From: Roseiflexus sp.
GTDB lineage: Bacteria; Chloroflexota; Chloroflexia; Chloroflexales; Roseiflexaceae
Length of the DNA stretch: 64,000 bases
Direction: 5' to 3'
NCBI GenBank assembly: GCA_025062325.1
Contig: JANXAL010000112.1
Location: 48,463-112,462 of the forward strand
Position 1 is the stretch's first letter; each line of letters starts with the position of its first letter. The notes under the pieces are model-generated. The model saw only the letters and a program-made list of their open reading frames with translations. It had not been told where the DNA came from and did no database searches. This document shows positions 9,588 to 18,888 of this stretch, in pieces. The position numbers and the translations under genes were made by a program.

Positions 9588-11039
9588 ATGCACTATCACA
9601 TCGTCGGAATTGCTGGCGCTGGGATGAGCGCCATCGCCCATATTCTGCTGGATCAAGGGCACACGGTAAGCGGTTCGGATCTCCAGCAGAACGCGCTGAG
9701 CGCCGCTCTCGAGCGGCGCGGTGCGCTGATCCGGCGCGGGCATGATCCCGCCTTTGTCGGCGACGCTGACAGACTGGTGGCCACGTCTGCTGTGCGGGAC
9801 GATCACGTTGAACTGGTTGAGGCGCGTAAGCGTGACATTCCGGTGCTCCGACGCGCCGATCTCTGGCGTGAGTGGTCGCATCAGCGGCGAGTAGTGGCAG
9901 TAGCTGGCGCTCATGGGAAAACCACCACAACAGCGCTGATCGCACTCATCCTGACCCGCGCCGGTGTCAACCCTGGATTCCTGATCGGCGGAGAAGCGCC
10001 CGATCTTGGAATTCACGCGCAATGGGGCGATCCGGCGGCGCCGCTTGTCATTGAAGCCGATGAATACGACCGGACGTTTCTGGCGCTCACGCCCGATGTT
10101 GCCGTGATCACGAACGTCGAGTGGGAGCACGTTGATATCTACCCGTCGCCGGAAGAGTACGAAGCGACGTTTCGCGCCTTTGCCGGGCGTGTGGCGCATC
10201 CGCAGCGCCTGATCGTGTGTGGCGACGATCCCGGAGCGCTGCGAGTTGCAGGTCATCCCGACGTTCAACTGTATGGAATTGAAGACGCCGTGGCGCGCAA
10301 TCCGGCGTCATGCCGTCTCGCGCTCATGGACTGGATGGCGGCGAATGTGCGGTACGATGGCGCTCTGACGTATTTCGATCTCTGGCGTTACAACCGGCGC
10401 ACCTGCGGTACGGGACTCGAAGGCGGATACACGATGCGATTGGCTGGCGAGCATAACGTGCGGAACGCGCTGGCAGCCATCGCAGCAGCGATGACGCTGG
10501 GCATTGATCGTGCAACGATAGCCGCTGCGCTTGCTGAGTATCGCGGCGCTCGACGTCGCTTCGATATCAAGGGCGAAGCGAACGGCATCATCGTGGTTGA
10601 CGACTATGCGCACCACCCGACGGAAGTGCGCGCAACGCTGGCAGCAGCGCGCGCGCGCTTTCCGGAGCATCGTCTCGTTGTCTATCTGCAACCACATACG
10701 TTTTCACGCACATATGCGATGCTCGATGCCTGGGCAGACGCCTTCGACGCTGCGGACGTCGTGCGGATCGGCGACGTCTATCCGGCGCGTGAAACAGGCG
10801 ATCCTCAGGCGGCGGCGCGTGTGCTTGCTGATCGCATCGTTCACCGCGATGTTCAGGTTGCCGGGAACGTAGAGGCAGCAACCGCAACGATGATCGAATT
10901 GTTACGACCCGGCGATGTGCTGTTAACCTTCGGTGCAGGTGATGGATATCGTGTGGGTGAGATGGTGCTCTCGGCGCTAGGCGCAGATCTGAGACCTGCG
11001 CAGGATCGCCAGGTGGACGTTGCTCGTCCTGAGCGATAG
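9588..11039 (+). CDS. murC: UDP-N-acetylmuramate--L-alanine ligase
   Basis: This ligase adds the first amino acid to UDP-MurNAc. The 483-residue protein has an N-terminal Rossmann domain (HIVGIAGAGMSAIAHIL), the P-loop VAGAHGKTTTTAL at about 106-117, an EADEYDRTFL block, and a C-terminal domain with DDYAHHPTEVRATL. An AGGA sequence precedes the ATG. Its stop is followed by 120 non-coding bases with a hairpin repeat before the TPR gene. Transcription could therefore be partly interrupted at this point in the cluster. Confidence 0.95.
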   Translation: MHYHIVGIAGAGMSAIAHILLDQGHTVSGSDLQQNALSAALERRGALIRRGHDPAFVGDADRLVATSAVRDDHVELVEARKRDIPVLRRADLWREWSHQRRVVAVAGAHGKTTTTALIALILTRAGVNPGFLIGGEAPDLGIHAQWGDPAAPLVIEADEYDRTFLALTPDVAVITNVEWEHVDIYPSPEEYEATFRAFAGRVAHPQRLIVCGDDPGALRVAGHPDVQLYGIEDAVARNPASCRLALMDWMAANVRYDGALTYFDLWRYNRRTCGTGLEGGYTMRLAGEHNVRNALAAIAAAMTLGIDRATIAAALAEYRGARRRFDIKGEANGIIVVDDYAHHPTEVRATLAAARARFPEHRLVVYLQPHTFSRTYAMLDAWADAFDAADVVRIGDVYPARETGDPQAAARVLADRIVHRDVQVAGNVEAATATMIELLRPGDVLLTFGAGDGYRVGEMVLSALGADLRPAQDRQVDVARPER

Positions 11040-11040
11040 A

Positions 11041-11159
11041 ACGAGGCACAGAGGCGGGTTCCAGACGGCCCTTACGGGAAATGGTGGACCCGCTGAGGAA
11101 GGGCGGGTCCGAAACCTGCCTTTACGTAGTGATCATTGCACGCTGGAGTTGAGTGAAAC
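11041..11159. repeat. Intergenic hairpin repeat (AAGGGCGGGT family, copy 1)
   Basis: The gap between murC and the TPR gene holds two imperfect hairpins. The second, at 11099-11123, pairs AAGGGCGGGT with ACCTGCCTTT (two G-T pairs) around a short loop. A close relative with a longer stem occurs at 23329-23359. The shared word points to a dispersed REP-like palindrome in this genome. It may affect read-through between murC and the genes that follow. Confidence 0.6.
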
Positions 11160-12449
11160 GTGACAGACGACGATGCAACCACATTCCACCGACGCGTCGC
11201 AGAAGAGCTTGGCGCGCGCTACGGCAGCGATGAACGAGCGCCGAAAGGGTGGCGCGAAGTTCAGACGTGGCATTGGGAGCAGGCTGGCGCCTACACATCA
11301 GCCATCGAAGCAGCGCTGGCAATCACTGAAACACGCATCACACGGCTCGACTTCGGCAGCGCCCGTCGGTGGACAGAGCGGGTGCTGACATTGCTCGAAC
11401 ATATCGACGTCGCAGAACGGACTCCTTACGAACTGCGCGCCTGCGCACTGGCGCTGGCAGTGCTTGAGTTCGGCGGTCAATATCGTGAGGGGCTGGAGTA
11501 TGCCCGCCGTATGTTGCGAGCAGCACAGCGCAGCGGAAACGCTGAGGCCGAGGCGCGCGCCTTGCTTGGAGTCGGGCGGATGCAGCGCGAACTGGGGCAA
11601 CTCGTCCAGGCGGAAGCAGCGCTGCTAAGTGCACGCGATCTCGCCGCGCGCGACGAGTTGAGCGACCTTGAAGTTGAAGCCCGCCTGCACCTAGCAAAGG
11701 TGCATCAACTGCAAGGACGACATCTGGAGGCGCTTCAAGAGTTACAACTGGCGCGTGAAGAGCACGAAGGCGAAGAGCAGGCCGATGATGACAAACTGAG
11801 ACTTGCACGGGTGCTGACCGGTATCGGCGACGTGTATCGCGTGCTGGGAGCGTACCAGGAGGCATTCACCTTCTATACCCGCGCCTTGACCCTGGAACAG
11901 GGACGCGGCAGCCTGATTGGGCAGGCGATCCTGAAAGATAAGCTTGCCCTGGTGCTGCTCAATCAGAATAAACCGTCCGACGCCCTGGTCTCGGCGGAGG
12001 AGAGCCTCCATCTGCGCCAGCGGATCAACGATATCGTCGGTCAGGCGCGCTCGTATACGGTTATCGGCTCGATCATGAGTCGGCTTGGGCGTCACGAGCA
12101 TGCGATGGAGGCATACAAACGCGCGTATGAATTGCAGGAATTGACCCAAAATCCGCGCGGACAGTGCATTGCTTTAATCCATCTTGGCGATGCTGCATAT
12201 GCGCTGCGTCAATATCAGGCCGCTGCCGCATCGTATGAACGTGCGCTGATACTGGCGCGTCGCGACCGCGATCAGATTGGGATTGCCCGCGCGCTCGAAC
12301 GACTCGGCGATCTGCACTCTGCGCAGGATCAGCAGGCTCAGGCGCTGATATGCTGGAAAGAGGCGCTTCAGATCCGCGATGCGCTGCGCCATGTTGACGA
12401 AGCGGCAGCGTTGCGCCGCCGCATTCGCACAATACAACCGACGGAATAA
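11160..12449 (+). CDS. Tetratricopeptide-repeat protein inserted between murC and murB
   Basis: A 429-residue soluble protein starting at GTG. From about residue 100 to the end it consists of tandem 34-40-residue helical hairpins with TPR spacing, such as AYQEAFTFYTRALTLEQ, GRHEHAMEAYKRAYELQE and QYQAAAASYERALILARR; about six to eight repeats are visible. The N-terminal part (WHWEQAGAYTSAIEAALAI) resembles the helical arrays following ATPase domains in large regulators, but no ATPase or DNA-binding domain is present. No signal peptide or membrane segment is seen. murB begins 3 bases after its stop, so it is co-translated with cell-wall genes. It probably acts as a scaffold, but the partner is unknown. 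Confidence 0.85.
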   Translation: MTDDDATTFHRRVAEELGARYGSDERAPKGWREVQTWHWEQAGAYTSAIEAALAITETRITRLDFGSARRWTERVLTLLEHIDVAERTPYELRACALALAVLEFGGQYREGLEYARRMLRAAQRSGNAEAEARALLGVGRMQRELGQLVQAEAALLSARDLAARDELSDLEVEARLHLAKVHQLQGRHLEALQELQLAREEHEGEEQADDDKLRLARVLTGIGDVYRVLGAYQEAFTFYTRALTLEQGRGSLIGQAILKDKLALVLLNQNKPSDALVSAEESLHLRQRINDIVGQARSYTVIGSIMSRLGRHEHAMEAYKRAYELQELTQNPRGQCIALIHLGDAAYALRQYQAAAASYERALILARRDRDQIGIARALERLGDLHSAQDQQAQALICWKEALQIRDALRHVDEAAALRRRIRTIQPTE

Positions 12450-12452
12450 TGT

Positions 12453-13340
12453 ATGCGCTGCCTTGAATATGAACCGCTCGCTCCGTATACATCCTGGCGC
12501 ATTGGCGGACCGGCGCGCTATTTCGCGCAGATCACGAGCGCTGCCGAGTTGGTGCAGGCGCTGACTTGGGCGGATCAGCGCGATCTACCCGTTTTTGTGC
12601 TCGGTGGTGGTTCGAATGTCCTGATACGCGACACCGGCTTCAATGGGCTGGTTCTCCGCATGCGTGCGCACGATTTGCGCCTCGAAATCAGAGGTGATGA
12701 AGCGCGTGTGATTGTCGAGTCCGGCGCACCGATGGCAGGCACGGCGCGTCGATTGGCGCGCCAGGGATGGGCGGGTCTGGAGTGGGCGGAAGGGTTGCCC
12801 GGAACGATCGGCGGCGCTCTGTACGGCAACGCTGGCTGCTACGGCGGTGACGTCGCAACATCGCTCGACCGCGCCTGGGTGCTGGTCGATGGAGAAACGC
12901 AGGAATGGCCGGTTGAGCGCTTCGCCTTCAGCTATCGCACAAGTGCACTTAAGCAGATACGCGCTCATGGCACATCATGGCGTCACCAGCCGGTCATCCT
13001 CGCCGCTGCGTTTCGCCTGCACCGCGACGATCTGACGGCGCTGGCGCAACGAATAGAGCGGACATCGCACGAACGGCGCAGCAAGACGCCATGGGGCGCC
13101 AGTTGCGGCAGCGTTTTCAAGAATCCGCCGGGAGAGAACGCAGGACGCCTGATTGAAGCCGCTGGCTTGAAGGGTATGCGCATTGGCAATGCAGAAATTG
13201 CCGCGCGCCATGCAAACTACATTATCAATCTGGGCGGCGCATCGAGCGATGATGTGCTGCGCCTGATCGACCTGGCGCGTGAACGGGTGCTGGCAATGAC
13301 AGGGATTGAACTCGAACTTGAAATTCAGATCGTCGGGTGA
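12453..13340 (+). CDS. murB: UDP-N-acetylenolpyruvoylglucosamine reductase
   Basis: This FAD/NADPH enzyme reduces UDP-GlcNAc-enolpyruvate to UDP-MurNAc. The 295-residue length and the CGSVFKNPPGENAGRLIE block (with the proton-donor serine) indicate the shorter type II form. FAD-binding signatures are PVFVLGGGSNVLIRD near residue 48 and GLEWAEGLPGTIGGALYGNAGCYGG near 108. It starts 3 bases after the TPR gene. ddl follows 19 bases later. Confidence 0.95.
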   Translation: MRCLEYEPLAPYTSWRIGGPARYFAQITSAAELVQALTWADQRDLPVFVLGGGSNVLIRDTGFNGLVLRMRAHDLRLEIRGDEARVIVESGAPMAGTARRLARQGWAGLEWAEGLPGTIGGALYGNAGCYGGDVATSLDRAWVLVDGETQEWPVERFAFSYRTSALKQIRAHGTSWRHQPVILAAAFRLHRDDLTALAQRIERTSHERRSKTPWGASCGSVFKNPPGENAGRLIEAAGLKGMRIGNAEIAARHANYIINLGGASSDDVLRLIDLARERVLAMTGIELELEIQIVG

Positions 13341-13359
13341 ACCATGGAGATAGACAACG

Positions 13360-14478
13360 ATGACGCGTAAAGTGCGAGTAGGAGTCCTGTTTGGTGGCCA
13401 ATCGGGCGAACATGAGGTGTCGCTGGTATCGGCACGCGCAATTATGGATGGTCTTGACCCTGAAAAGTATGATGTGACACCAATCGGCATCACCAAACAG
13501 GGACGCTGGATCATTGCCTCCGATGCGCATGCTCGCCTTTTGGCACAGGCAGACCCGTCGAAGTTGCCGGGCGGTTCGCCAGTGATGGTCACTCCATCGC
13601 CTGCTGGCGCGACTGATCAGGAAACGACCGATCCGCTGGCGCTGATGGTCGCCGGTGAACGGTCGCCGCTCAAGACGCTCGATGTCATCTTCCCGGTCCT
13701 CCACGGTCCAATGGGCGAAGATGGAACAGTGCAGGGCTTGCTGGAATTGATGGGCGTTCCATATGTCGGGTGCGGCGTCCTGGCATCAGCAGTCGGCATG
13801 GACAAAGCAATGGCGAAGGTCGCCTTTTCGGGCGCTGGATTGCCGGTGTTGCCCTGGCTTCTCATTCGGCGGCACGAATGGGAGCGCGAACCGGCACAGG
13901 TGCTCGACTGGGTGGAACAGCGTCTCGCCTATCCGATGTTTGTCAAGCCGGCAAACCTGGGATCGAGCGTCGGGGTCAGCAAAGTGACTGATCGCGCTGC
14001 GCTCGAGTGCGGCATCGCCGCCGCTGCTGCCTATGATCGGCGCATTATCGTCGAACAGGGCATCCCTGCGCGCGAGATCGAAGTCAGCATTCTGGGCAAC
14101 GACGAACCGGAAGCTAGCGTGCCTGGCGAAGTTGTTCCTTCCGGTGAGTGGTACGACTACGAAGCAAAGTATTTGAGCGGTGCGTCGAAGATCCTTATTC
14201 CGGCGCCGATCACGCTCGAACTTGCGGCGCGGGTGCGCACGCTCGCGGTCCAAGCGTTCAGAGCCATCGACGGCGCGGGTCTGGCGCGCGTCGATTTCCT
14301 GCTCAACCGCGAAACTGGCGAGCTGTATGTGAATGAGATCAACACCATGCCCGGCTTTACGCCAGTCAGCATGTACGCCATGATGTGGGAAGCCAGCGGC
14401 ATTCCCTACGCCCAACTCCTCGATCGTCTGATCGAACTGGCGCTCGAACGGCACAGGAATGATCGGGATGCAGAATAA
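13360..14478 (+). CDS. ddl: D-alanine--D-alanine ligase
   Basis: This ATP-grasp ligase makes the D-Ala-D-Ala used by MurF. The 372-residue chain has the N-terminal GVLFGGQSGEHEVSLVSA signature and VLHGPMGEDGTVQGLLELMGVPYVG near residue 110. The ATP-grasp core FVKPANLGSSVGVSKV follows, and the metal-binding end is VNEINTMPGFTPVSMYAMMWEASG. An ATG with GGAGATAG upstream is used. Its 3' end overlaps the proposed ftsQ start by 20 bases. Confidence 0.95.
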   Translation: MTRKVRVGVLFGGQSGEHEVSLVSARAIMDGLDPEKYDVTPIGITKQGRWIIASDAHARLLAQADPSKLPGGSPVMVTPSPAGATDQETTDPLALMVAGERSPLKTLDVIFPVLHGPMGEDGTVQGLLELMGVPYVGCGVLASAVGMDKAMAKVAFSGAGLPVLPWLLIRRHEWEREPAQVLDWVEQRLAYPMFVKPANLGSSVGVSKVTDRAALECGIAAAAAYDRRIIVEQGIPAREIEVSILGNDEPEASVPGEVVPSGEWYDYEAKYLSGASKILIPAPITLELAARVRTLAVQAFRAIDGAGLARVDFLLNRETGELYVNEINTMPGFTPVSMYAMMWEASGIPYAQLLDRLIELALERHRNDRDAE

Positions 14479-15295
14479 TTTTCAGTACAACCAGCCCAAT
14501 ACGCGCGCACGCGTTGCTGCACGGCGCAATCGCCAGCGCAACGCCGCTAGCGCTATGCCGGGTCCGCGCCGCGCTATCGGCGAATGGCTGGCATCCGGGC
14601 GTATCGCCAGTCTGATCCTGTTCCTGGCATCGCTTGGCGGACTGATCGCCATCGCCGTTTCACCACAGTTCGTTGTGCGCACTGTGCGGATCAATGGCAT
14701 TCAGATACTCAACGCAGCAGACGTTGAAGAGATGGCAGGCGTGACCGGCAGTTCGATTTGGCTGGTGCAGACCGATGAAGTCGAGGCGCGCGTTGCCCGG
14801 AGTCCGTATGTCGAGCGCGTTGAGGCATCCTTGACCCTGCCCGATATCCTGACGATCAACGTGGTCGAACGTCAACCCGAGATGCGCTGGCAAGTCGGCG
14901 ATGTGCGCTACCTGGTCGATGCCGAAGGGCGCGTGCTGGGTCCCGATACGGCCGCATTCGTAACTGATACGTTGATTATCGAGGACCGGAGCGGACAAGG
15001 AGTCAAACCCAACGACCGGATCGATCCTGACGTGCTCTCGCTTGTCCGCGCGCTGGCGCTGCGTTTGCCGAACGAGGCGGGTGTGACGCTATCCGGTATC
15101 AGTTGGGATAGAGAGCACGGCGTTACGCTGACTACCACCGATCAGAGAACGATCGTCTTTGGACGGAAGGATCGGTTGGAGGAAAAAATCCAGATCCTGC
15201 GTTTTCTGACGCTCCAGGAGCCGACAGAGTATACCTGGCTCGATTTGCGACCGGCGACGCCGTACTACCGGAATGATGCGCCGCCACGACCGTAG
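14459..15295 (+). CDS. ftsQ: Cell division protein FtsQ/DivIB
   Basis: A bitopic divisome protein. It has a basic cytoplasmic tail (residues 1-47, rich in Arg), one membrane helix at about 48-68 (IASLILFLASLGGLIAIAV), a POTRA domain from about 72 (RTVRINGIQILNAADVEEMAG), and an FtsQ/DivIB beta domain ending near residue 265. The start overlaps the ddl reading frame; an alternative ATG lies 9 bases downstream. The 278-residue length is normal, and the position before ftsA supports the call. Confidence 0.88.
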   Translation: MIGMQNNFQYNQPNTRARVAARRNRQRNAASAMPGPRRAIGEWLASGRIASLILFLASLGGLIAIAVSPQFVVRTVRINGIQILNAADVEEMAGVTGSSIWLVQTDEVEARVARSPYVERVEASLTLPDILTINVVERQPEMRWQVGDVRYLVDAEGRVLGPDTAAFVTDTLIIEDRSGQGVKPNDRIDPDVLSLVRALALRLPNEAGVTLSGISWDREHGVTLTTTDQRTIVFGRKDRLEEKIQILRFLTLQEPTEYTWLDLRPATPYYRNDAPPRP

Positions 15296-15314
15296 CAACA
15301 CAACGAGGCTGAGT

Positions 15315-16559
15315 ATGGCACACCGCACGATTGTCGGAATTGACGTTGGCACGACCAAAGTTTGCACGATTGTGGGACAGGTGTACGACACTGGGCGCGT
15401 CAACGTGCTTGGCGTCGGTCTAACGCCGTCGAAGGGGCTGGATAAGGGTGTCGTCGTCAATATTGATGACGCTGTCAATGCAATAACCACCAGTATTGAG
15501 AAAGCCGAGCGGCTTTCCGGCTACCGGATCAGCGCCGCGTTCGTTGGAATTGCCGGTCGGCACATCCAGTCGCTCAACAGTCGCGGCGTCGTTGCGGTGG
15601 CGCGGAGCGATCATGAGATTACCCGCCACGATGTAGCGCGCGCAGTCGAGGCGGCGCAGGCCGTGGCCATTCCCACACAGCGTGAGGTGATCCACGTCAT
15701 TCCACGCGCCTATGTTGTGGATGGCAACGAGGGCATTCGCGATCCGATCGGGATGTCCGGTTTTCGCCTCGAAGTGGAAACCCACATCATTACTGGCGAG
15801 GTGATGGCGATTCAGAATCTGATCAAGAGTGTGCAGAAAACCGGCGTTGAGATCGACGATCTAGTGCTGCAACCGTTGGCGGCTGGCGAAGCCGTGCTTA
15901 GCGCCGATGACAAGGACCGCGGCGTGGTGCTGGTTGATATCGGCGGAGGCACGACTGACATCGCGGTCTTTGCCCAGGGGGGCATCTGGCATACCAGCGT
16001 CATTCCTGTCGGCGGCAACCATTTCACCAACGACATTGTGATCGTACAACAGACGCCGCACAACACTGCCGAGTACCTGAAACTGAAGTACGGCGCAGCA
16101 ATCGCCGACGAAACGGCAGATCCGGATGTGATCGAAGTCGAGGGATTCGCACCTGGTGAGCGGCAGCGTATCAGTCGCTACGTGCTGAACCAGGTGCTTC
16201 AGGCGCGGGCTGAAGAACTGACGGAATTGATCTACCACGAAATTCGACGCAGCGGCTACGAGGGTCTCCTGCCGGCAGGTATCGTCCTGACCGGCGGCGC
16301 CGCGCAGTTGCCGCGTCTTGATGAACTGATGCGCGACATGCTTGGCATGCCGGTGCGCATCGGCACACCTGCCGATCTCACCGGATTGGCGGATACGCTC
16401 AACAGCCCTGCGTATGCCACTGCCATCGGGTTGCTGCGCTGGGGTATGCGCCATGGAATGAGCGCTCTTCATTCTGGCGGCGGACCGCCATCGGATCATG
16501 GCGGTTGGGTCTCGACCTACGAACGGTTCAAGCGATGGCTGAAAGAGTTTCTGCCATAA
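15315..16559 (+). CDS. ftsA: Cell division protein FtsA
   Basis: This actin-like ATPase tethers FtsZ to the membrane. The first residues ([21 protein letters not shown]) form the phosphate-1 loop. The SHS2/1C insert follows, then [12 protein letters not shown] (phosphate-2), [15 protein letters not shown] (adenosine loop), and a C-terminal amphipathic helix ([12 protein letters not shown]) for membrane binding. An ATG at 15315 was chosen over an in-frame ATG at 15273. The earlier one would overlap ftsQ and add an unconserved basic leader, whereas 15315 follows GAGG. Final length is 414 residues. Confidence 0.94.
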   Translation: MAHRTIVGIDVGTTKVCTIVGQVYDTGRVNVLGVGLTPSKGLDKGVVVNIDDAVNAITTSIEKAERLSGYRISAAFVGIAGRHIQSLNSRGVVAVARSDHEITRHDVARAVEAAQAVAIPTQREVIHVIPRAYVVDGNEGIRDPIGMSGFRLEVETHIITGEVMAIQNLIKSVQKTGVEIDDLVLQPLAAGEAVLSADDKDRGVVLVDIGGGTTDIAVFAQGGIWHTSVIPVGGNHFTNDIVIVQQTPHNTAEYLKLKYGAAIADETADPDVIEVEGFAPGERQRISRYVLNQVLQARAEELTELIYHEIRRSGYEGLLPAGIVLTGGAAQLPRLDELMRDMLGMPVRIGTPADLTGLADTLNSPAYATAIGLLRWGMRHGMSALHSGGGPPSDHGGWVSTYERFKRWLKEFLP

Positions 16560-16576
16560 TGCAAGGAGAGGGATCC

Positions 16577-17770
16577 ATGATCGATTACGCAAGTCTGAGC
16601 CAGGCCGCAGAGAATTTTGCGGTCATCAAAGTGGTTGGCGTCGGCGGCGGCGGCTCCAACGCCGTTGATCGCATGGTAGACGAAGGCGTGACCGGGGTTG
16701 AATTCATTACGATCAACACCGACGCACAGGCATTACTGCATTCGCGCGCACCAACTCGCATTCGCATCGGCGACAAACTCACCAAGGGGCTTGGTTCGGG
16801 CGGCAACCCGGTCATCGGACAGAAAGCCGCTGAAGAGACGACTGAGGAGATTTACGAGGCGCTCAAGGGCGCCGATATGGTCTTCATTACGGCCGGTATG
16901 GGCGGCGGCACGGGCACCGGCGCCTCGCCGGTGATCGCCAGCATCGCACAGGATTTGGGAATGCTGACGGTCGGCGTCGTTACGAAGCCATTCAGTTTCG
17001 AGGGCAACCATCGCCGCAAAATCGCCGAACAGGGCATCGAGCAACTGCGCCCCATCGTTGATACGCTGATCGTCATTCCCAACGACCGTCTTTTGCAGAC
17101 GGCAAGCAAGAATACCTCGATGCTTCAGGCGTTTCAGATGGCGGATAACGTGCTGCGCCAGGGCATCCAGGGCATTTCGGATCTGATCACGCAGCGCGGG
17201 TTGATCAACGTCGACTTCGCTGACGTGAAGACAATTATGGCGCGCCAGGGTTCGGCGCTCATGGCGATCGGCATCGGCAGCGGTGATAACCGCATGGTTG
17301 ATGCGGTCAATGAGGCCATCGCTTCTCCGCTGCTCGAAGTGTCGATTGACGGTGCGAAAGGGGTGCTGTTCAACGTGACCGGCGGTGAAGACCTCGGTAT
17401 TCTTGAAGTGTACGAGGCGGCGGATATCGTGGCGAAGGCAGTGGACCCGGACGCGAATATTATTTTTGGCGCAGTGATCGATCCGACCTTCCCGCCCGGA
17501 CAGGTGAAGATCACCCTAATTGCCACCGGCTTCGACGCCAGCCGTCCGGCTGAGTCGCGTAAGCGCATCTACATGTCCGGTGCGCAACAGCAGCCGTCTG
17601 CCCAACCGAAGCGCGATGTAGCATACGCGGAACCACACTCATCAGCGTCACATCAGCCAGCGTCAGTCCGACCTCAACCTTCGCAACCGATACGGTCACA
17701 GGGCGCAAACATCAGCCCCGACGACCTGGATATCCCGCCCTTCCTGCGCAACCGCCGAAAGAACGGGTAA
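16577..17770 (+). CDS. ftsZ: Cell division protein FtsZ
   Basis: This tubulin-like GTPase forms the Z-ring. Visible motifs are the nucleotide loop [15 protein letters not shown] near residue 18, the tubulin signature [13 protein letters not shown] near 107, and the T7 loop region [12 protein letters not shown] variable linker (about 335-385) is followed by the C-terminal FtsA-binding peptide [11 protein letters not shown]. The ATG at 16577 is preceded by AAGGAGAGG at ideal spacing. An in-frame start at 16505 would lie inside ftsA and was rejected. Length is 397 residues. It is the last gene of the cluster; map converges 4 bases later. Confidence 0.96.
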   Translation: MIDYASLSQAAENFAVIKVVGVGGGGSNAVDRMVDEGVTGVEFITINTDAQALLHSRAPTRIRIGDKLTKGLGSGGNPVIGQKAAEETTEEIYEALKGADMVFITAGMGGGTGTGASPVIASIAQDLGMLTVGVVTKPFSFEGNHRRKIAEQGIEQLRPIVDTLIVIPNDRLLQTASKNTSMLQAFQMADNVLRQGIQGISDLITQRGLINVDFADVKTIMARQGSALMAIGIGSGDNRMVDAVNEAIASPLLEVSIDGAKGVLFNVTGGEDLGILEVYEAADIVAKAVDPDANIIFGAVIDPTFPPGQVKITLIATGFDASRPAESRKRIYMSGAQQQPSAQPKRDVAYAEPHSSASHQPASVRPQPSQPIRSQGANISPDDLDIPPFLRNRRKNG

Positions 17771-17774
17771 CCGC

Positions 17775-18527
17775 CTATGGCAGCGTCAGTATCTCCGGCT
17801 CGCCCTCGGTTATCGCAATCGTATGCTCGAATTGCGCCGAGAGCGAGCCATCGGCGGTGCGCACCGTCCAACCATCGGTCTTGTCCAGCACTGCCTCAGG
17901 TCGTCCAGCGTTGACCATTGGCTCAATCGTAAAGGTCATGCCGGGGCGCAGCCGCATTCCTGTGCCGGGCTTGCCGTAGTGCAGCACGGTTGGTTCCTCG
18001 TGAAGCTGCTGTCCGACGCCGTGCCCGGTCCATTCCCGCACGACCGAGAAGCCGTTGGCTTCAACATACCTTTGAATCGCTGCGCCAATATCCCCAAGGT
18101 GCGCGCCGCCGCGCGCCGCACGAATGCCGCGCCACATCGCCTCTTCGGTCACCTCTAGCAACCGCTGCGCTTCCGGGGAGATCTTCCCCACCGGCACCGT
18201 AATGCATGCGTCGCCGTACCAACCGTTGAGCCGTACCCCAATGTCGATGCCGATGATGTCTCCTTCTTTCAGGCGTTCATTTCCCGGAATGCCATGGCAG
18301 ATGACATTGTTAACTGCAACGCAGATGGTTGCAGGAAAACCGCGATACCCTTTGTAGGCCGGTATCGCACCGCGTTTCCGCACAAACTGCTCTGCGATCC
18401 GGTCAAGTTCTTTGGTCGTTATCCCAGGACGCACATACTCGCGCAACACCTCGAAGGTTTCAGCCACTAGACGGCCCGCAGCGCGCATCTGCGCAATCTG
18501 CTGCCGTGTACGCAATACAACTGACAT
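17775..18527 (-). CDS. map: Methionine aminopeptidase, type I
   Basis: This enzyme removes initiator methionine from nascent proteins. The 250-residue length, with no N-terminal zinc extension, fits type Ia. The five metal ligands are in the expected motifs: GIDIGVRLNGWYGDA (two Asp), EWTGHGVGQQLHEEPT (His), TIEPMV (Glu) and SAQFEHTIAITE (Glu). It is convergent with ftsZ with only 4 bases between the stop codons, leaving no room for a dedicated terminator. A perfect extended -10 box lies about 110 bases upstream. Confidence 0.95.
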   Translation of the reverse strand: MSVVLRTRQQIAQMRAAGRLVAETFEVLREYVRPGITTKELDRIAEQFVRKRGAIPAYKGYRGFPATICVAVNNVICHGIPGNERLKEGDIIGIDIGVRLNGWYGDACITVPVGKISPEAQRLLEVTEEAMWRGIRAARGGAHLGDIGAAIQRYVEANGFSVVREWTGHGVGQQLHEEPTVLHYGKPGTGMRLRPGMTFTIEPMVNAGRPEAVLDKTDGWTVRTADGSLSAQFEHTIAITEGEPEILTLP

Positions 18528-18888
18528 ATGCAGGATATCCTGGCGCCTGAACTGGCGCGTGATAGAGGCAAAGAGCGGACCCTAGACGAGCACTGCCGAT
18601 TGCTATCCGCAACGATGGATCTGTCGATTGGATATTATAGCACAGAGCATACTAACCCCCTCCTGTTGATCCTCACGCAGAGGCGCAAAGGCGTAAAGGC
18701 GCGCGCCTTCCATCTCCGTGCCTGTGTGCCTCCGTATGCGTTCTCGCTTCTTACGCAAAAGCGCAGCTTTTTTACCTATACGCCCTGTGCTTCGTATAAA
18801 TAAAGGCGCGAGGGCGTAGTTCTTCCGTGCTGCGTTGCTGGAAATATGCGATAATGACGGCTCGCAATACAGAAAGGGCCACACTACC
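18528..18888. other. Divergent intergenic region between map and the MFS gene
   Basis: This 360-base gap holds the map promoter candidate. A stretch at 18668-18745 is built from words such as GCAGAGGCGCAAAGGCG, shared in style with islands at 35.5, 50.3 and 61.5 kb. A small stem (AAAAGC/GCTTTT at 18757-18771) is followed by T residues. No convincing gene or RNA was seen. Confidence 0.5.
18634..18642 (-). promoter_or_regulatory. Extended -10 promoter candidate for map
   Basis: On the minus strand the sequence reads TGCTATAAT, a perfect extended -10 element. No recognisable -35 box lies at 17 bases, consistent with an extended -10 promoter. It would give an mRNA leader of about 100 bases before the map start. 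Confidence 0.5.

Noticed and set aside
15273..15314. Earlier in-frame ATG for ftsA
   Set aside because: It overlaps ftsQ, adds an unconserved basic leader and lacks a ribosome-binding site. The ATG at 15315 matches the family start.
18528..18888. Possible tRNA or structured RNA upstream of the MFS gene
   Set aside because: No cloverleaf, T-loop consensus or strong stem was found; only a promoter and repeat words.
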